A stretch of 64,000 nucleotides of DNA. Origin: Lachnospiraceae bacterium. Lineage in GTDB: Bacteria > Bacillota > Clostridia > Lachnospirales > Lachnospiraceae. The DNA lies in the NCBI GenBank assembly GCA_015057365.1, contig SVEN01000001.1:77382-141381 (forward strand), in the 5' to 3' direction. The notes beneath the pieces were generated by a model that made no database searches, was not told the DNA's origin, and saw nothing but the letters and a program-made list of their open reading frames with translations. Position 1 is the first letter of the stretch, and every line of letters begins with the position of its first letter. Below are positions 35,323-43,289 of the stretch, one piece after another. Position numbers and translations under genes: made by a program.

Positions 35323-36354
35323 ATGAATAAAAAACTGAAACATGTTTTTATCTTTCTGATCATCGCATCCGTAATTGTCATTGCGGTTTTACTCGTAAAG
35401 ATTACATCCCGGGTACCGGAAAATCCGACGGACTACACAGGCAACACCGCAGGCAATCTTTATAACCGGGGACTGTTTGCGGAAGATGACAATTATATCT
35501 ATTTTGCAAACATCGCGGACAGTTACCGCCTTTACCGCACCACCCATGATTTAACGGATACGGTACGCCTAAATAAAGATTCTGTGGAATACATCAATCC
35601 GGATGCTTCCTCCACCTACCTGTATTACTCCCGTATCAACTATCGTCAAAATACTAACGGTAATACCGTATTCGACCTTTTGGACTCCGGCATTTACCGA
35701 TTCAACTTAAAGAACGAGGGACTTTCCCGTTTGTATACGGAGACTTGCGGAATGGTCTTATTGGGCGGAAACAATCTCTATTATCAGACCCACGGCAGTG
35801 ACGGTAATTATGATTTCTATTCCCTTACCGTAAACGAAAACGACGCTAAAGCACGCTTAATTACCAACGACTATATTTTACCCGCAAACTATCAAAACGG
35901 ACTTCTTTATTACTCCGGCGTTACGGAGGACCTGGGCTTATATTCCATGAATCCGGATACCGGCTCCTCCTCCCGTTTTGCGGATGTAGATTGCTTCCGG
36001 CCGATTATCACAGACAGCGGTATCTTCTTTCTTTCCCTAAAGTATGAGTATGCTCTGTTTTATCTGCCGCACAACAGCGATACGGCCACCTCGATTACCA
36101 ATGAACGGGTATCCTCCTACAACATCTCTAAGGACGGCCGTACCTTGTTTTATCAAATCGACGGCGGTGACAATAACAGACTCTGCCGGTATGATATTAC
36201 CACAGGCCAGGAGACAGAACTGTTACGCGGTAATTTCAGCAATCTGAATACGGTTTCCGATTACTTATTCTTTACCGATTTTGAGGAAGCCACCTGCTAC
36301 TGCTACGATATCTCAAACAGCAGTCTGTCCCAGTTTATGCCAACAGCGGAATAA
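35323..36354 (+). CDS. membrane-anchored DUF5050-like beta-propeller protein
   Basis: A 343-residue protein with one N-terminal membrane helix (VFIFLIIASVIVIAVLLV) and a large outer domain. Repeated YIYFANI, YLYYSRI, NLYYQTH, LLYYSGV, IFFLSL and LFYQIDG strands, each followed by a polar turn and an LY/LCRY strand, fit a DUF5050/propeller-like repeat. The ATG at 35323 follows GGAGG; an upstream ATG lacks a site. Ligand or partner unknown. It is a single gene, divergent from pheA. Confidence 0.78.
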   Translation: MNKKLKHVFIFLIIASVIVIAVLLVKITSRVPENPTDYTGNTAGNLYNRGLFAEDDNYIYFANIADSYRLYRTTHDLTDTVRLNKDSVEYINPDASSTYLYYSRINYRQNTNGNTVFDLLDSGIYRFNLKNEGLSRLYTETCGMVLLGGNNLYYQTHGSDGNYDFYSLTVNENDAKARLITNDYILPANYQNGLLYYSGVTEDLGLYSMNPDTGSSSRFADVDCFRPIITDSGIFFLSLKYEYALFYLPHNSDTATSITNERVSSYNISKDGRTLFYQIDGGDNNRLCRYDITTGQETELLRGNFSNLNTVSDYLFFTDFEEATCYCYDISNSSLSQFMPTAE

Positions 36355-36391
36355 AGCTTTAAGAAACAGCGGCTTAATTTCATAAAAAATT

Positions 36392-36424
36392 ACAGGTGCC
36401 GGTTTATACCGACACCTGTTTTAT
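36392..36424. terminator. bidirectional terminator between the DUF5050-like gene and folC
   Basis: ACAGGTG-C-CGG and CCG-A-CACCTGT form the stem. The plus strand continues TTTTATTT and the minus strand AATTTTTTATG. The folC stop codon lies in the loop. Confidence 0.85.
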
Positions 36425-37684
36425 TTCACCCACTAAATAAAGGGAACCTATTGCTACTATCACTTCATCTTTTGGTTCCTGTCCCGCAAAAGAGACGGCC
36501 TCCGTCACCTGCGAACACACCACAAACTCCGGGGCATCATTCTCACCGCAATACTCCTTGCAAACCGAAAGCAACTCCTCCGGCTTCATTGCTCGCGGCA
36601 TAGACGGTGCGGTAATGTACACCTTCTTAGCAAGCGGCAAAAACATCGGTATCATCACATCCAGCTCCTTATCCGCCATTGCGCCGAAGATAAAAATAAG
36701 CTTTTTATCAGGGAAATACTGTCTGAGACTCTCTACCGTTGCCTGCATGCCCTGGGGATTATGAGACCCATCCACCAACAAAAGCGGCTCTTCCCGTAAT
36801 ACTTCCAGACGTGCCTGCCAGTGCACGGTACGAAGTCCGTACCGTACCGCCTCTTCCGGAATTATCATTCCCTGCATCCGTAACTGTTCCACTGCTTCCA
36901 ATACCACTGCCGCATTTTTCTGCTGATACAATCCCGAAAGGGCAAGTTCTATATGATGCCAGCCTTTATAGGATAACGTCTGACATTCAAACACAGTTCC
37001 CACACGTTCCGAAACAAGCCTCGAAAAATCAGGCATGGCAAGAGATGCGTTACATTCTTTACAACGTTCCTGAACAACCGTCTCGCCGTCACTGTTTTCT
37101 CCGTAAAATACCACCGGCACTCCCGGCTTTATAATCCCGGCCTTTGCCTCCGCAATCTCCTTCATTGTGGATCCCAACTGTGCCGTATGGTCCAGTCCCA
37201 GAGCCGTAATAATACATAAGAGGGGCTGTTCCACCACATTGGTGGAATCAAAGGTTCCGCCAAGGCCCGTTTCCAGAATCACCAACTCGCACTGCTGCTC
37301 TTTGAAATACAAAAGCGCTAATACCGTGCCGAATTCAAATTCACTGGGCGGTACCTCCATCTGTTCTACGCATCCGGCCAGATACTCCGTAAGCCTTGCC
37401 AGCGTCTCATCCGGAATTTGCTGTCCGTCCGCCTGTACACGCTCATTATACCGAACAATGTATGGCGACGTATACAAGCCCGTTTTCATACCGGCACACC
37501 GGCAAATAGAGTCTAACATTGCCGCCGTACTTCCCTTACCGTTAGTCCCTGCAATATGTATGCAACGAAGCTCCCGCTCCGGATGTCCGCACAAGTCCAA
37601 TAATTCTTTTGTTTTTTCCAACCCACTCTTTTTTCCACGCCAGTACAGGCTGTGGATATAATCTATTGCATCCTTGTAGGTCAT
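36404..37684 (-). CDS. folC: folylpolyglutamate synthase / dihydrofolate synthase
   Basis: A 426-residue Mur ligase-family enzyme that adds glutamate to folates. The P-loop is HIAGTNGKGSTAAML, the metal-binding Glu region VILETGLGGTFDSTN and ALGLDHTAQLG, and the C-terminal domain has WQARLEV and LVDGSHNPQG. AGAAAGGCAAGTATC precedes the ATG. It follows folT by 24 bases, so both depend on the upstream THF riboswitch. Polyglutamylation retains imported folate, which explains the pairing. Confidence 0.96.
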   Translation of the reverse strand: MTYKDAIDYIHSLYWRGKKSGLEKTKELLDLCGHPERELRCIHIAGTNGKGSTAAMLDSICRCAGMKTGLYTSPYIVRYNERVQADGQQIPDETLARLTEYLAGCVEQMEVPPSEFEFGTVLALLYFKEQQCELVILETGLGGTFDSTNVVEQPLLCIITALGLDHTAQLGSTMKEIAEAKAGIIKPGVPVVFYGENSDGETVVQERCKECNASLAMPDFSRLVSERVGTVFECQTLSYKGWHHIELALSGLYQQKNAAVVLEAVEQLRMQGMIIPEEAVRYGLRTVHWQARLEVLREEPLLLVDGSHNPQGMQATVESLRQYFPDKKLIFIFGAMADKELDVMIPMFLPLAKKVYITAPSMPRAMKPEELLSVCKEYCGENDAPEFVVCSQVTEAVSFAGQEPKDEVIVAIGSLYLVGEIKQVSV

Positions 37685-37708
37685 GATACTTGCCTTTCTG
37701 TCTTACCG

Positions 37709-38404
37709 TTACTCCTCTTCGTTTACACCGTTATATTTTACGGTATGCGCTTCTGTTTTTTTCGTTTTCTTTTTCCAAGGCAAGCTCGGACGAATGATTT
37801 TTCCGTCATTAATCATCGGTCGTAAGATCGGAACCTCGCGTACCGCCGTTAAGAAGAAATATACACCGATTACATTAATCGGATACATAATCGCATTTTT
37901 AATAAATCGGTCCCAGAAAATCAACGAAAACTTTAACCGGAAGCTTTCCCATGCAACCGCACCGTCCCTGAAGAACATTCCGAAATCCTTTACCCCGTAC
38001 TGAATGGAAATCCAACTGGTGGTCATACAAAGATTTACCACTACCGTTACGGTAGCCAATGCTGCCATCACTCTCCAGAGCGTAAGCTTTTCTCTCCGGT
38101 AAAAGAAACATCCGTAAATAAATCCGGCTACCATACTGTCTAAGGTATATCCAGGAAAAAACGGTCCCGTCGGCTTTAAGAAAAAGCCGATCAAATCCGC
38201 GGCACCTCCCATTACAAGTCCCGGTACCGATCCGAACATCATACAAGCAATGGTGGTCGGGAAAATGGTAAAACCGATTTTAATACTCTCCGTAAGCTGG
38301 ATGTTGGTCACATATCCAAGGGCCAGTCTGAGAGCCAGTAACATTGCCATGGCAACCAATGATTTTGTTTTGCCGAATTCTTTTGCCGATTCTTTTATAC
38401 GCAT
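37709..38404 (-). CDS. folT: folate ECF transporter substrate-binding subunit FolT
   Basis: A 231-residue S component with six membrane helices. LVAMAMLLALRLALGYVTN, IKIGFTIFPTTIACMMFGSVPG and GGAADLIGFFLKPTGPFFPGYTLDS are the conserved FolT elements. The ATG at 38404 follows AAAGGGG; upstream codons would run into the attenuator hairpin. It captures folate and uses the shared EcfA/A'/T module encoded elsewhere. A highly charged C-terminal tail (KKKTKKTEAH) extends past the last helix. The THF riboswitch upstream supports the substrate call. Confidence 0.95.
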   Translation of the reverse strand: MRIKESAKEFGKTKSLVAMAMLLALRLALGYVTNIQLTESIKIGFTIFPTTIACMMFGSVPGLVMGGAADLIGFFLKPTGPFFPGYTLDSMVAGFIYGCFFYRREKLTLWRVMAALATVTVVVNLCMTTSWISIQYGVKDFGMFFRDGAVAWESFRLKFSLIFWDRFIKNAIMYPINVIGVYFFLTAVREVPILRPMINDGKIIRPSLPWKKKTKKTEAHTVKYNGVNEEE

Positions 38405-38442
38405 AAAAAAATCCCCTTTCGTTGTATTCGTCGCAATCACAG

Positions 38443-38474
38443 AAAAGAACACCGTCCTCGTCTTACGACACGGT
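38443..38474 (-). terminator. attenuator hairpin of the folT leader
   Basis: ACCGTGTCGT pairs with ACGAGGACGGT across an AAG loop, and the minus strand continues GTTCTTTTCTG. It lies between the riboswitch aptamer and the folT start. Confidence 0.75.
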
Positions 38475-38515
38475 CGTCCTGCAACAGCTACAACAATAGG
38501 GGATTCCTATTTGTA

Positions 38516-38612
38516 GCAGCGGGATGCGGAATCTGCACCGCAAGATTACTCTTTTCGTTCCATCGGCAACTCCCCGTCCGACAGACACTTAACGCACAAA
38601 TTCCTACTCTGC
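38516..38612 (-). promoter_or_regulatory. tetrahydrofolate (THF) riboswitch
   Basis: The minus strand shows the conserved THF aptamer elements in order: AGAGTAG, GTGCGTTAAGTG, GGGGAGTTGCC, AACGAA, and GCGGTGCAGATTCC followed by GCATCCCGCT. The closing stem pairs the GCAG at the start with CTGC at the end. Folate binding should favour the downstream attenuator at 38443-38474 and lower folT-folC expression. An intervening hairpin (CTACAA...TTGTAG, 38488-38517) may be the alternative fold. Confidence 0.92.
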
Positions 38613-38637
38613 TTCTCTTTTGATTTTTGACGTACCA

Positions 38638-38670
38638 ATTCTAGCACACCGTACGTGCTTTGTAAAGCAC
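38638..38670 (-). promoter_or_regulatory. folT-folC promoter with dyad over the -35 box
   Basis: TTTACA (38666-38661) and TAGAAT (38643-38638) are 17 bases apart. GTGCTTT-GT-AAAGCAC (38655-38670) is a perfect 7-2-7 palindrome that covers the -35 box, suggesting a protein regulator in addition to the riboswitch. Confidence 0.7.
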
Positions 38671-38712
38671 TAATTTAACTTTTTAACACATTACAGTGTT
38701 TTATTCCCGAAT

Positions 38713-39993
38713 TTACTGCTCTTCCATGTAAAGTCCGGCGTCCACATAAGCCTCCATAACTCTGTAGTAAGAAAGCTTCGGTGTCTTTAAGGTCTTATAC
38801 ATTAACGCCTTTTCTCCCGGTCTCCAGGAATTTGTATCGGCCAGGCCCCACCAGGTAATACCGTTGATGGCGGCACCTTCTTTCTTTAACTCCAATATCT
38901 TTGTCATCAAATCATAGCAATACTTTGCCTGATAAAGATCATTGGTATTTCCCACATCAAGCTCGGTAATATGTACTTCGTGACCGGCCTCCAAAAACTT
39001 CTTCATAGCCGTCGTAAATTTGATAACATGCGGGTTATCCACCGTCAGATGAGACTGCATTCCCACGCCGTCACACACCTTGCCATCGGCATTTACAAAC
39101 TCTAATAAATTCAAAATCTGTAAGGTCTCCGAATAGGTATTGAAATCGTTATATAGCAAGGATACCTCTTCTCTGTTTCCGTACTGACGAAGTACATCAT
39201 CCGCAATCACGAATGCCTTCTTAACAAAGCCCGCAGACAAGCCTTCCTCTCCGTATACTTCCTTCCACCCGGCATTGTTGGCATGTACATATTCGTTTAC
39301 CACATCCCAGGAATACAGTACGCTTCCGTTCTCATTGTCGTATACATGCCCCATCACGGAACGAATAAAAAATTCCAAGCGGGCATCCATTACTTCAGGA
39401 GCAACAAAAGCTCCGTCTCTCTTATAGCCTTCCCTAAAAAACCAGGACGGGGTCTGGCTGTGCCATACCAGGGTATGACCGCGGAGGCCCATATTATTAT
39501 CTACGCAAAACTGTATTGCACGGTCCGTGTAGTAAAAGTTAAGCTGCGGCACCGTACTTTCTTTATAATTTTCCGGAATCACATAGCCCAGTGCCTTTGC
39601 CTCATCCACGGAAATCAGTGTAGCGGAGTTGCCCAAAATCGCATCCGGCTTCATCTCGTTTTCCATGGTGATACTGTTGTAGTTCTCCTTAATCAGGGCA
39701 AGTGCTGCCGGATCCGAAAACTGGCGGCCGTTAATACAGGTACCGATATGTCCGAAGGTCTCGCCGTAGGTATTTTTCAGGTTAATTCCTTTCGGCAAAT
39801 TACTTCCCATCGGCGTCGGGGTCGGCTTCGGCGTAGCCGTCGGTTTTGCGGTCGGTTCCGGAGTTTCTTCCGGAGCTTCTGTCTCCTGAGGTGCTTCCGT
39901 CGGCACCGGCGCATTGCCCGGCTTCTCTCCGCAAGCTGCAAATAACACCGTTCCCAATGTCAGTACAACGAACATATACCGTAATTTTCTCAT
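38713..39993 (-). CDS. GH10 endo-1,4-beta-xylanase, lipoprotein
   Basis: A 426-residue secreted xylanase. The lipobox is LFAAC (Cys21), followed by a Thr/Pro/Glu linker (residues 26-62) and the GH10 barrel. The acid/base is Glu234 in SWDVVNEYVH and the nucleophile Glu344 in VHITELDVGN; GLRGHTLVWHSQTPSW is the conserved beta-strand 3 loop. AAGGAAAGGACGGTAGC precedes the ATG. It cuts xylan at the cell surface. It is the last gene of the series that starts at 44891 and lies 15 bases after the secreted GH43-CBM6 gene. Confidence 0.96.
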   Translation of the reverse strand: MRKLRYMFVVLTLGTVLFAACGEKPGNAPVPTEAPQETEAPEETPEPTAKPTATPKPTPTPMGSNLPKGINLKNTYGETFGHIGTCINGRQFSDPAALALIKENYNSITMENEMKPDAILGNSATLISVDEAKALGYVIPENYKESTVPQLNFYYTDRAIQFCVDNNMGLRGHTLVWHSQTPSWFFREGYKRDGAFVAPEVMDARLEFFIRSVMGHVYDNENGSVLYSWDVVNEYVHANNAGWKEVYGEEGLSAGFVKKAFVIADDVLRQYGNREEVSLLYNDFNTYSETLQILNLLEFVNADGKVCDGVGMQSHLTVDNPHVIKFTTAMKKFLEAGHEVHITELDVGNTNDLYQAKYCYDLMTKILELKKEGAAINGITWWGLADTNSWRPGEKALMYKTLKTPKLSYYRVMEAYVDAGLYMEEQ

Positions 39994-40008
39994 GCTACCG
40001 TCCTTTCC

Positions 40009-41673
40009 TTACTGAAACTGCCAGTAATCCACTGTGTAATCCTCTCCTACAAATACCAGTACCAAATCATGTACGCCGGTTACGGTCTTTGTAAGCTCTG
40101 CGGTAAGCTCTTCATAATTCTTACCGTCACCGCCTCCGAACTCAAGCAAACCTACCACTTCACCGTCTAACGCATCCAGACGAATCTGAACCGCTCCTAC
40201 CGCTTCTTTGTCTGCCTTCACTGCTGCGGTAAACTTTGTTGCTCCGGTCTCCCCGAAGTCCACATCATATAATGCCAGCCAATCACCGGTCTCTATGTCG
40301 GTCAGTACCATGTTACCGGAACCGTAGGTCTTACTGATCATACCCTCCTGGGTCGTATTCAGACCGCCCATAGTAGCCATGGTCTCCGCCTCTACCTTTG
40401 CGTACGGATTAAAATTCTTTATCTGCTTCATAGAAGTGTAATTGGTGCTCGGAAGCTTTTCAAAAGAACCGTCCTCCAGCAAATTAATCTGTGTCACATG
40501 GGTAGAACGATAATTCAGACCTTGTAAGCCCAACTGATTACTTACCACACGGGTGTGATAGGTAATATAATACTTTCCGTCAAATTCGAAAATACTGTGG
40601 TGATTGTTTCCGCCGTTTCCGGAGAAATAATCGTTCTGATTTTTGAATACCACGCCCTGATACTCAAACGGTCCCATCGGGTCTTTTGCGGTCATATACG
40701 CGATCTGTGCATTGGAGAATCCGTATTTTTTCTGTCCCTCCGGATCCACCTGCCAGTTGGTACAGTAAGAATAGTAATAGGTATCACCGATTTTATTGAT
40801 CGCGGAATCCTCGAACAAATACGGAATATCAAAGGCTATCGGATCACCGTCCAGACTGATCATATCGTCCCCCAGCTTTGCCACACGGCCCGTACCCGGA
40901 TTCGCCGCCTTTCCTGCCGGCACACCGCCGCCGAAATAAATATAAGCACTACCGTCCTCTTCTACCAGCACCGCCGGGTCAAAGAGCCAGTCTACATTTG
41001 CACAATTCGGCGTTCCTCGGCTGATTAATGCCTTACCGATCGGATCGGTAAACGGTCCTACCGGACTGTCTGCCGTCAAAACACCGATACCGTTTCCGTT
41101 GTTTGCAAAATATAAGAAGAACTTCATCTGCCCGTCGATTTCCTTATAAGCTGCCGTCGGAGCCCAGGAATTGCCGCCCCATCTGGCCGCACCGTCTTTT
41201 CCTGCCGCATATATGGTACCGTGGTCGGTCCAGTTTACCAAATCGTCGGAAGAAATCACATTGATGGTATTAATCTTACTGTAGGTGTTCTCAATGGCCT
41301 TGCCGCCTCTGTATTCCACCACATCACCGGTCATATAAATATATACTCTGCCGTCATACACCATGGCACACGGGTCCGCGCCGTAACGCTGTGTCATCGC
41401 CGGAGTATCATACCCGAACTTCTTTAAGGTAGAAGACAACTTCATCCCGGCCAACATCTCTTCCACAGTCTGGGGCGCCGGGGTCGGAGTCGGCTCCGGA
41501 GTGGCCGTCGGTGCCACCGTCGCCGTTGCTTCCGGTTCTTCGGTCGCTTCAGGGGTCTCCGTTACTTCCGGCGTCCCGGTAGGAACCACTTCCTCCGGAT
41601 TTGTTCCGCATGACGCCAATAGTACGGAAATCAAGGTCAGAGTTGCTACAAACAATTTACTTTTTCTTTTCAT
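40009..41673 (-). CDS. secreted GH43 enzyme with CBM6, lipoprotein
   Basis: A 554-residue lipoprotein (LLASC, Cys22) with a Thr/Pro/Glu linker (25-70). The GH43 five-bladed propeller covers about 85-400: base Asp in YGADPCAMVYDG, transition-state Asp in WLFDPAVLVEEDGSAYIYFGG and acid Glu in PYLFEDSAINKIGD. A C-terminal CBM6 covers about 415-554 (VEAETMATMGG, GDWLALYDVDFG, DLVLVFVGEDYTVDYWQF). It probably removes arabinose from arabinoxylan, or cuts xylo-oligosaccharides. It is about two-thirds identical by eye to the cytoplasmic copy next to it. Confidence 0.93.
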   Translation of the reverse strand: MKRKSKLFVATLTLISVLLASCGTNPEEVVPTGTPEVTETPEATEEPEATATVAPTATPEPTPTPAPQTVEEMLAGMKLSSTLKKFGYDTPAMTQRYGADPCAMVYDGRVYIYMTGDVVEYRGGKAIENTYSKINTINVISSDDLVNWTDHGTIYAAGKDGAARWGGNSWAPTAAYKEIDGQMKFFLYFANNGNGIGVLTADSPVGPFTDPIGKALISRGTPNCANVDWLFDPAVLVEEDGSAYIYFGGGVPAGKAANPGTGRVAKLGDDMISLDGDPIAFDIPYLFEDSAINKIGDTYYYSYCTNWQVDPEGQKKYGFSNAQIAYMTAKDPMGPFEYQGVVFKNQNDYFSGNGGNNHHSIFEFDGKYYITYHTRVVSNQLGLQGLNYRSTHVTQINLLEDGSFEKLPSTNYTSMKQIKNFNPYAKVEAETMATMGGLNTTQEGMISKTYGSGNMVLTDIETGDWLALYDVDFGETGATKFTAAVKADKEAVGAVQIRLDALDGEVVGLLEFGGGDGKNYEELTAELTKTVTGVHDLVLVFVGEDYTVDYWQFQ

Positions 41674-41736
41674 TTTCTTTCTCCGTATACTCTTATTTCA
41701 AGGCCCCGGCAAATGTCCGGCCCCCTGTTCTATACT

Positions 41737-43215
41737 TTACCGAAACTTCCAGTAATCTACGGTATAATCCTCTCCGCAGAATATGAATATCAGACGATGT
41801 ACACCGGTTACCTTCTTTAACAGTTCTACGGTAACCTCCTTATACTCCGTTCCCTTTGCTTCAGCGCCGACTTCCAGATAACCTACCACTTCACCGTAAG
41901 GGCTGTCCAGACGAATCTGCATCGCACCTTCGCCGCCTGCTGCCTTTACCGCTGCGGTAAACTTAGTCGCACCTTCGGTACCGAAATCCACACCGTACAG
42001 TGCCAGCCAGGAACCGTCATGAATATCACAAAGCTCCATATTACCGGAACCGCACTTCTTACTTACTTCATCTGCCTGTGTAGTGTTCAGCCCTCCCATG
42101 GTAGCCATGGTTTCCGCTTCAACTCTCTCATACGGATTTAAGTACTTCTGCTGTACCAGGGAATGACGGTCTACACACGGAATCGTCGGAAGACTGCCGT
42201 CTTCTGCCACCGTAACCTTTGAAATTGCGGTACTGCGGTATCCTCCGGAAATGCCCATCATCTTTTCCAGAATCTGCGTGTGGTATGCAATGTACCACTC
42301 TCCGTTAAACCGGAACATGCAGTGATGATTGTTGCCGTAGCAACCGTAATAGTAGCCCGGATTACGCAATACCACGCCCTGATACGTGAACGGTCCCAAC
42401 GGATTCTTAGAGGTCATGTAAGCGATGTCCGCATTGTTAAAGCCGAATTTCTTTGTTCCTTCTTCGTCCACATTCCAGTTGACACAATAAGAATAGTAAT
42501 AGGTATCACCGATTTTATTGATACCGGAATCCTCGAACAAATACGGGATATCCATGGTCACTGCCTCGCCCTCAATGCTGATCATATCCGCGCCAAGCTT
42601 TGCACAGCGACCGGTTCCCGGCTCCGCAAAGGACTTGCCCGGGCCTCCGCCAAAGTAAATATAACCGTTGCCGTCCTCATCCACCAATACCGCCGGGTCA
42701 AAAAGCCAGGATACAGTAGCACAATTCGGAGTCTCACGGGAAATCAGCGGCGCGTTAAGCGGGTCAACGAACGGTCCCACCGGACTGTCGGAAGTCACCA
42801 CACCGATACCGTTTCCGCTGTTTGCAAAGTATACAAAGAACTTCATCTTTCCGTCGATTTCCTTGTATGCCACTGCCGGAGCCCAGGAATTGTTGCCCCA
42901 CTTTGCCGCTCCGGTGGCGGAAGCCGCAAAAATCGTACCGTGGTCGGTCCAGTTTACAAGGTCATCGGAAGAGATGACGTTTAACTTGTTAATGAGCTGA
43001 TAGCTGTTCGGCTTAAGCTTACCTTCCTCATCATACTCATACAAATCACCGGTCATATACAAATATACTCTGCCCTCGTACACAATGGCATACGGGTCCG
43101 CACCCAGACGCTGGGTCATAACCGGCGTGTCAAGTCCGATTTCTTTTAACGTACTCGCAAGCTTCAGCCCTTTAAATTTCTCTTCCCATTTTGCTTTCAG
43201 TTCTAAATTGGTCAT
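41737..43215 (-). CDS. cytoplasmic GH43 enzyme with CBM6
   Basis: A 492-residue paralogue of the secreted enzyme without signal peptide or linker. The GH43 motifs are RLGADPYAIVYEG, WLFDPAVLVDEDGNGYIYFGG and PYLFEDSGINKIGD; the CBM6 follows from about residue 355 (VEAETMATMGGLNTTQAD, GEDYTVDYWKF). CGGAGGAACGAAT precedes the ATG. Loss of the signal peptide places it in the cytoplasm, acting on imported arabino-xylo-oligosaccharides. A CBM on a cytoplasmic enzyme probably helps bind oligomers or was kept by descent. Confidence 0.92.
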   Translation of the reverse strand: MTNLELKAKWEEKFKGLKLASTLKEIGLDTPVMTQRLGADPYAIVYEGRVYLYMTGDLYEYDEEGKLKPNSYQLINKLNVISSDDLVNWTDHGTIFAASATGAAKWGNNSWAPAVAYKEIDGKMKFFVYFANSGNGIGVVTSDSPVGPFVDPLNAPLISRETPNCATVSWLFDPAVLVDEDGNGYIYFGGGPGKSFAEPGTGRCAKLGADMISIEGEAVTMDIPYLFEDSGINKIGDTYYYSYCVNWNVDEEGTKKFGFNNADIAYMTSKNPLGPFTYQGVVLRNPGYYYGCYGNNHHCMFRFNGEWYIAYHTQILEKMMGISGGYRSTAISKVTVAEDGSLPTIPCVDRHSLVQQKYLNPYERVEAETMATMGGLNTTQADEVSKKCGSGNMELCDIHDGSWLALYGVDFGTEGATKFTAAVKAAGGEGAMQIRLDSPYGEVVGYLEVGAEAKGTEYKEVTVELLKKVTGVHRLIFIFCGEDYTVDYWKFR

Positions 43216-43289
43216 ATTCGTTCCTCCGTTTTCTTTTTATTTTTACATCAATACTTTTCTGTTAATTTGTTTTACTGCCGGGGTGATTT

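Noticed and set aside
39283-39945. 220-codon plus-strand frame opposite the GH10 gene
   Set aside because: Arg-rich low-complexity end and no ribosome site; antisense shadow of the xylanase linker and barrel.
42280-42984. 234-codon plus-strand frame opposite the cytoplasmic GH43 gene
   Set aside because: No start signal or motif; a similar shadow appears opposite the paralogous GH43 gene, as expected from shared codon use.
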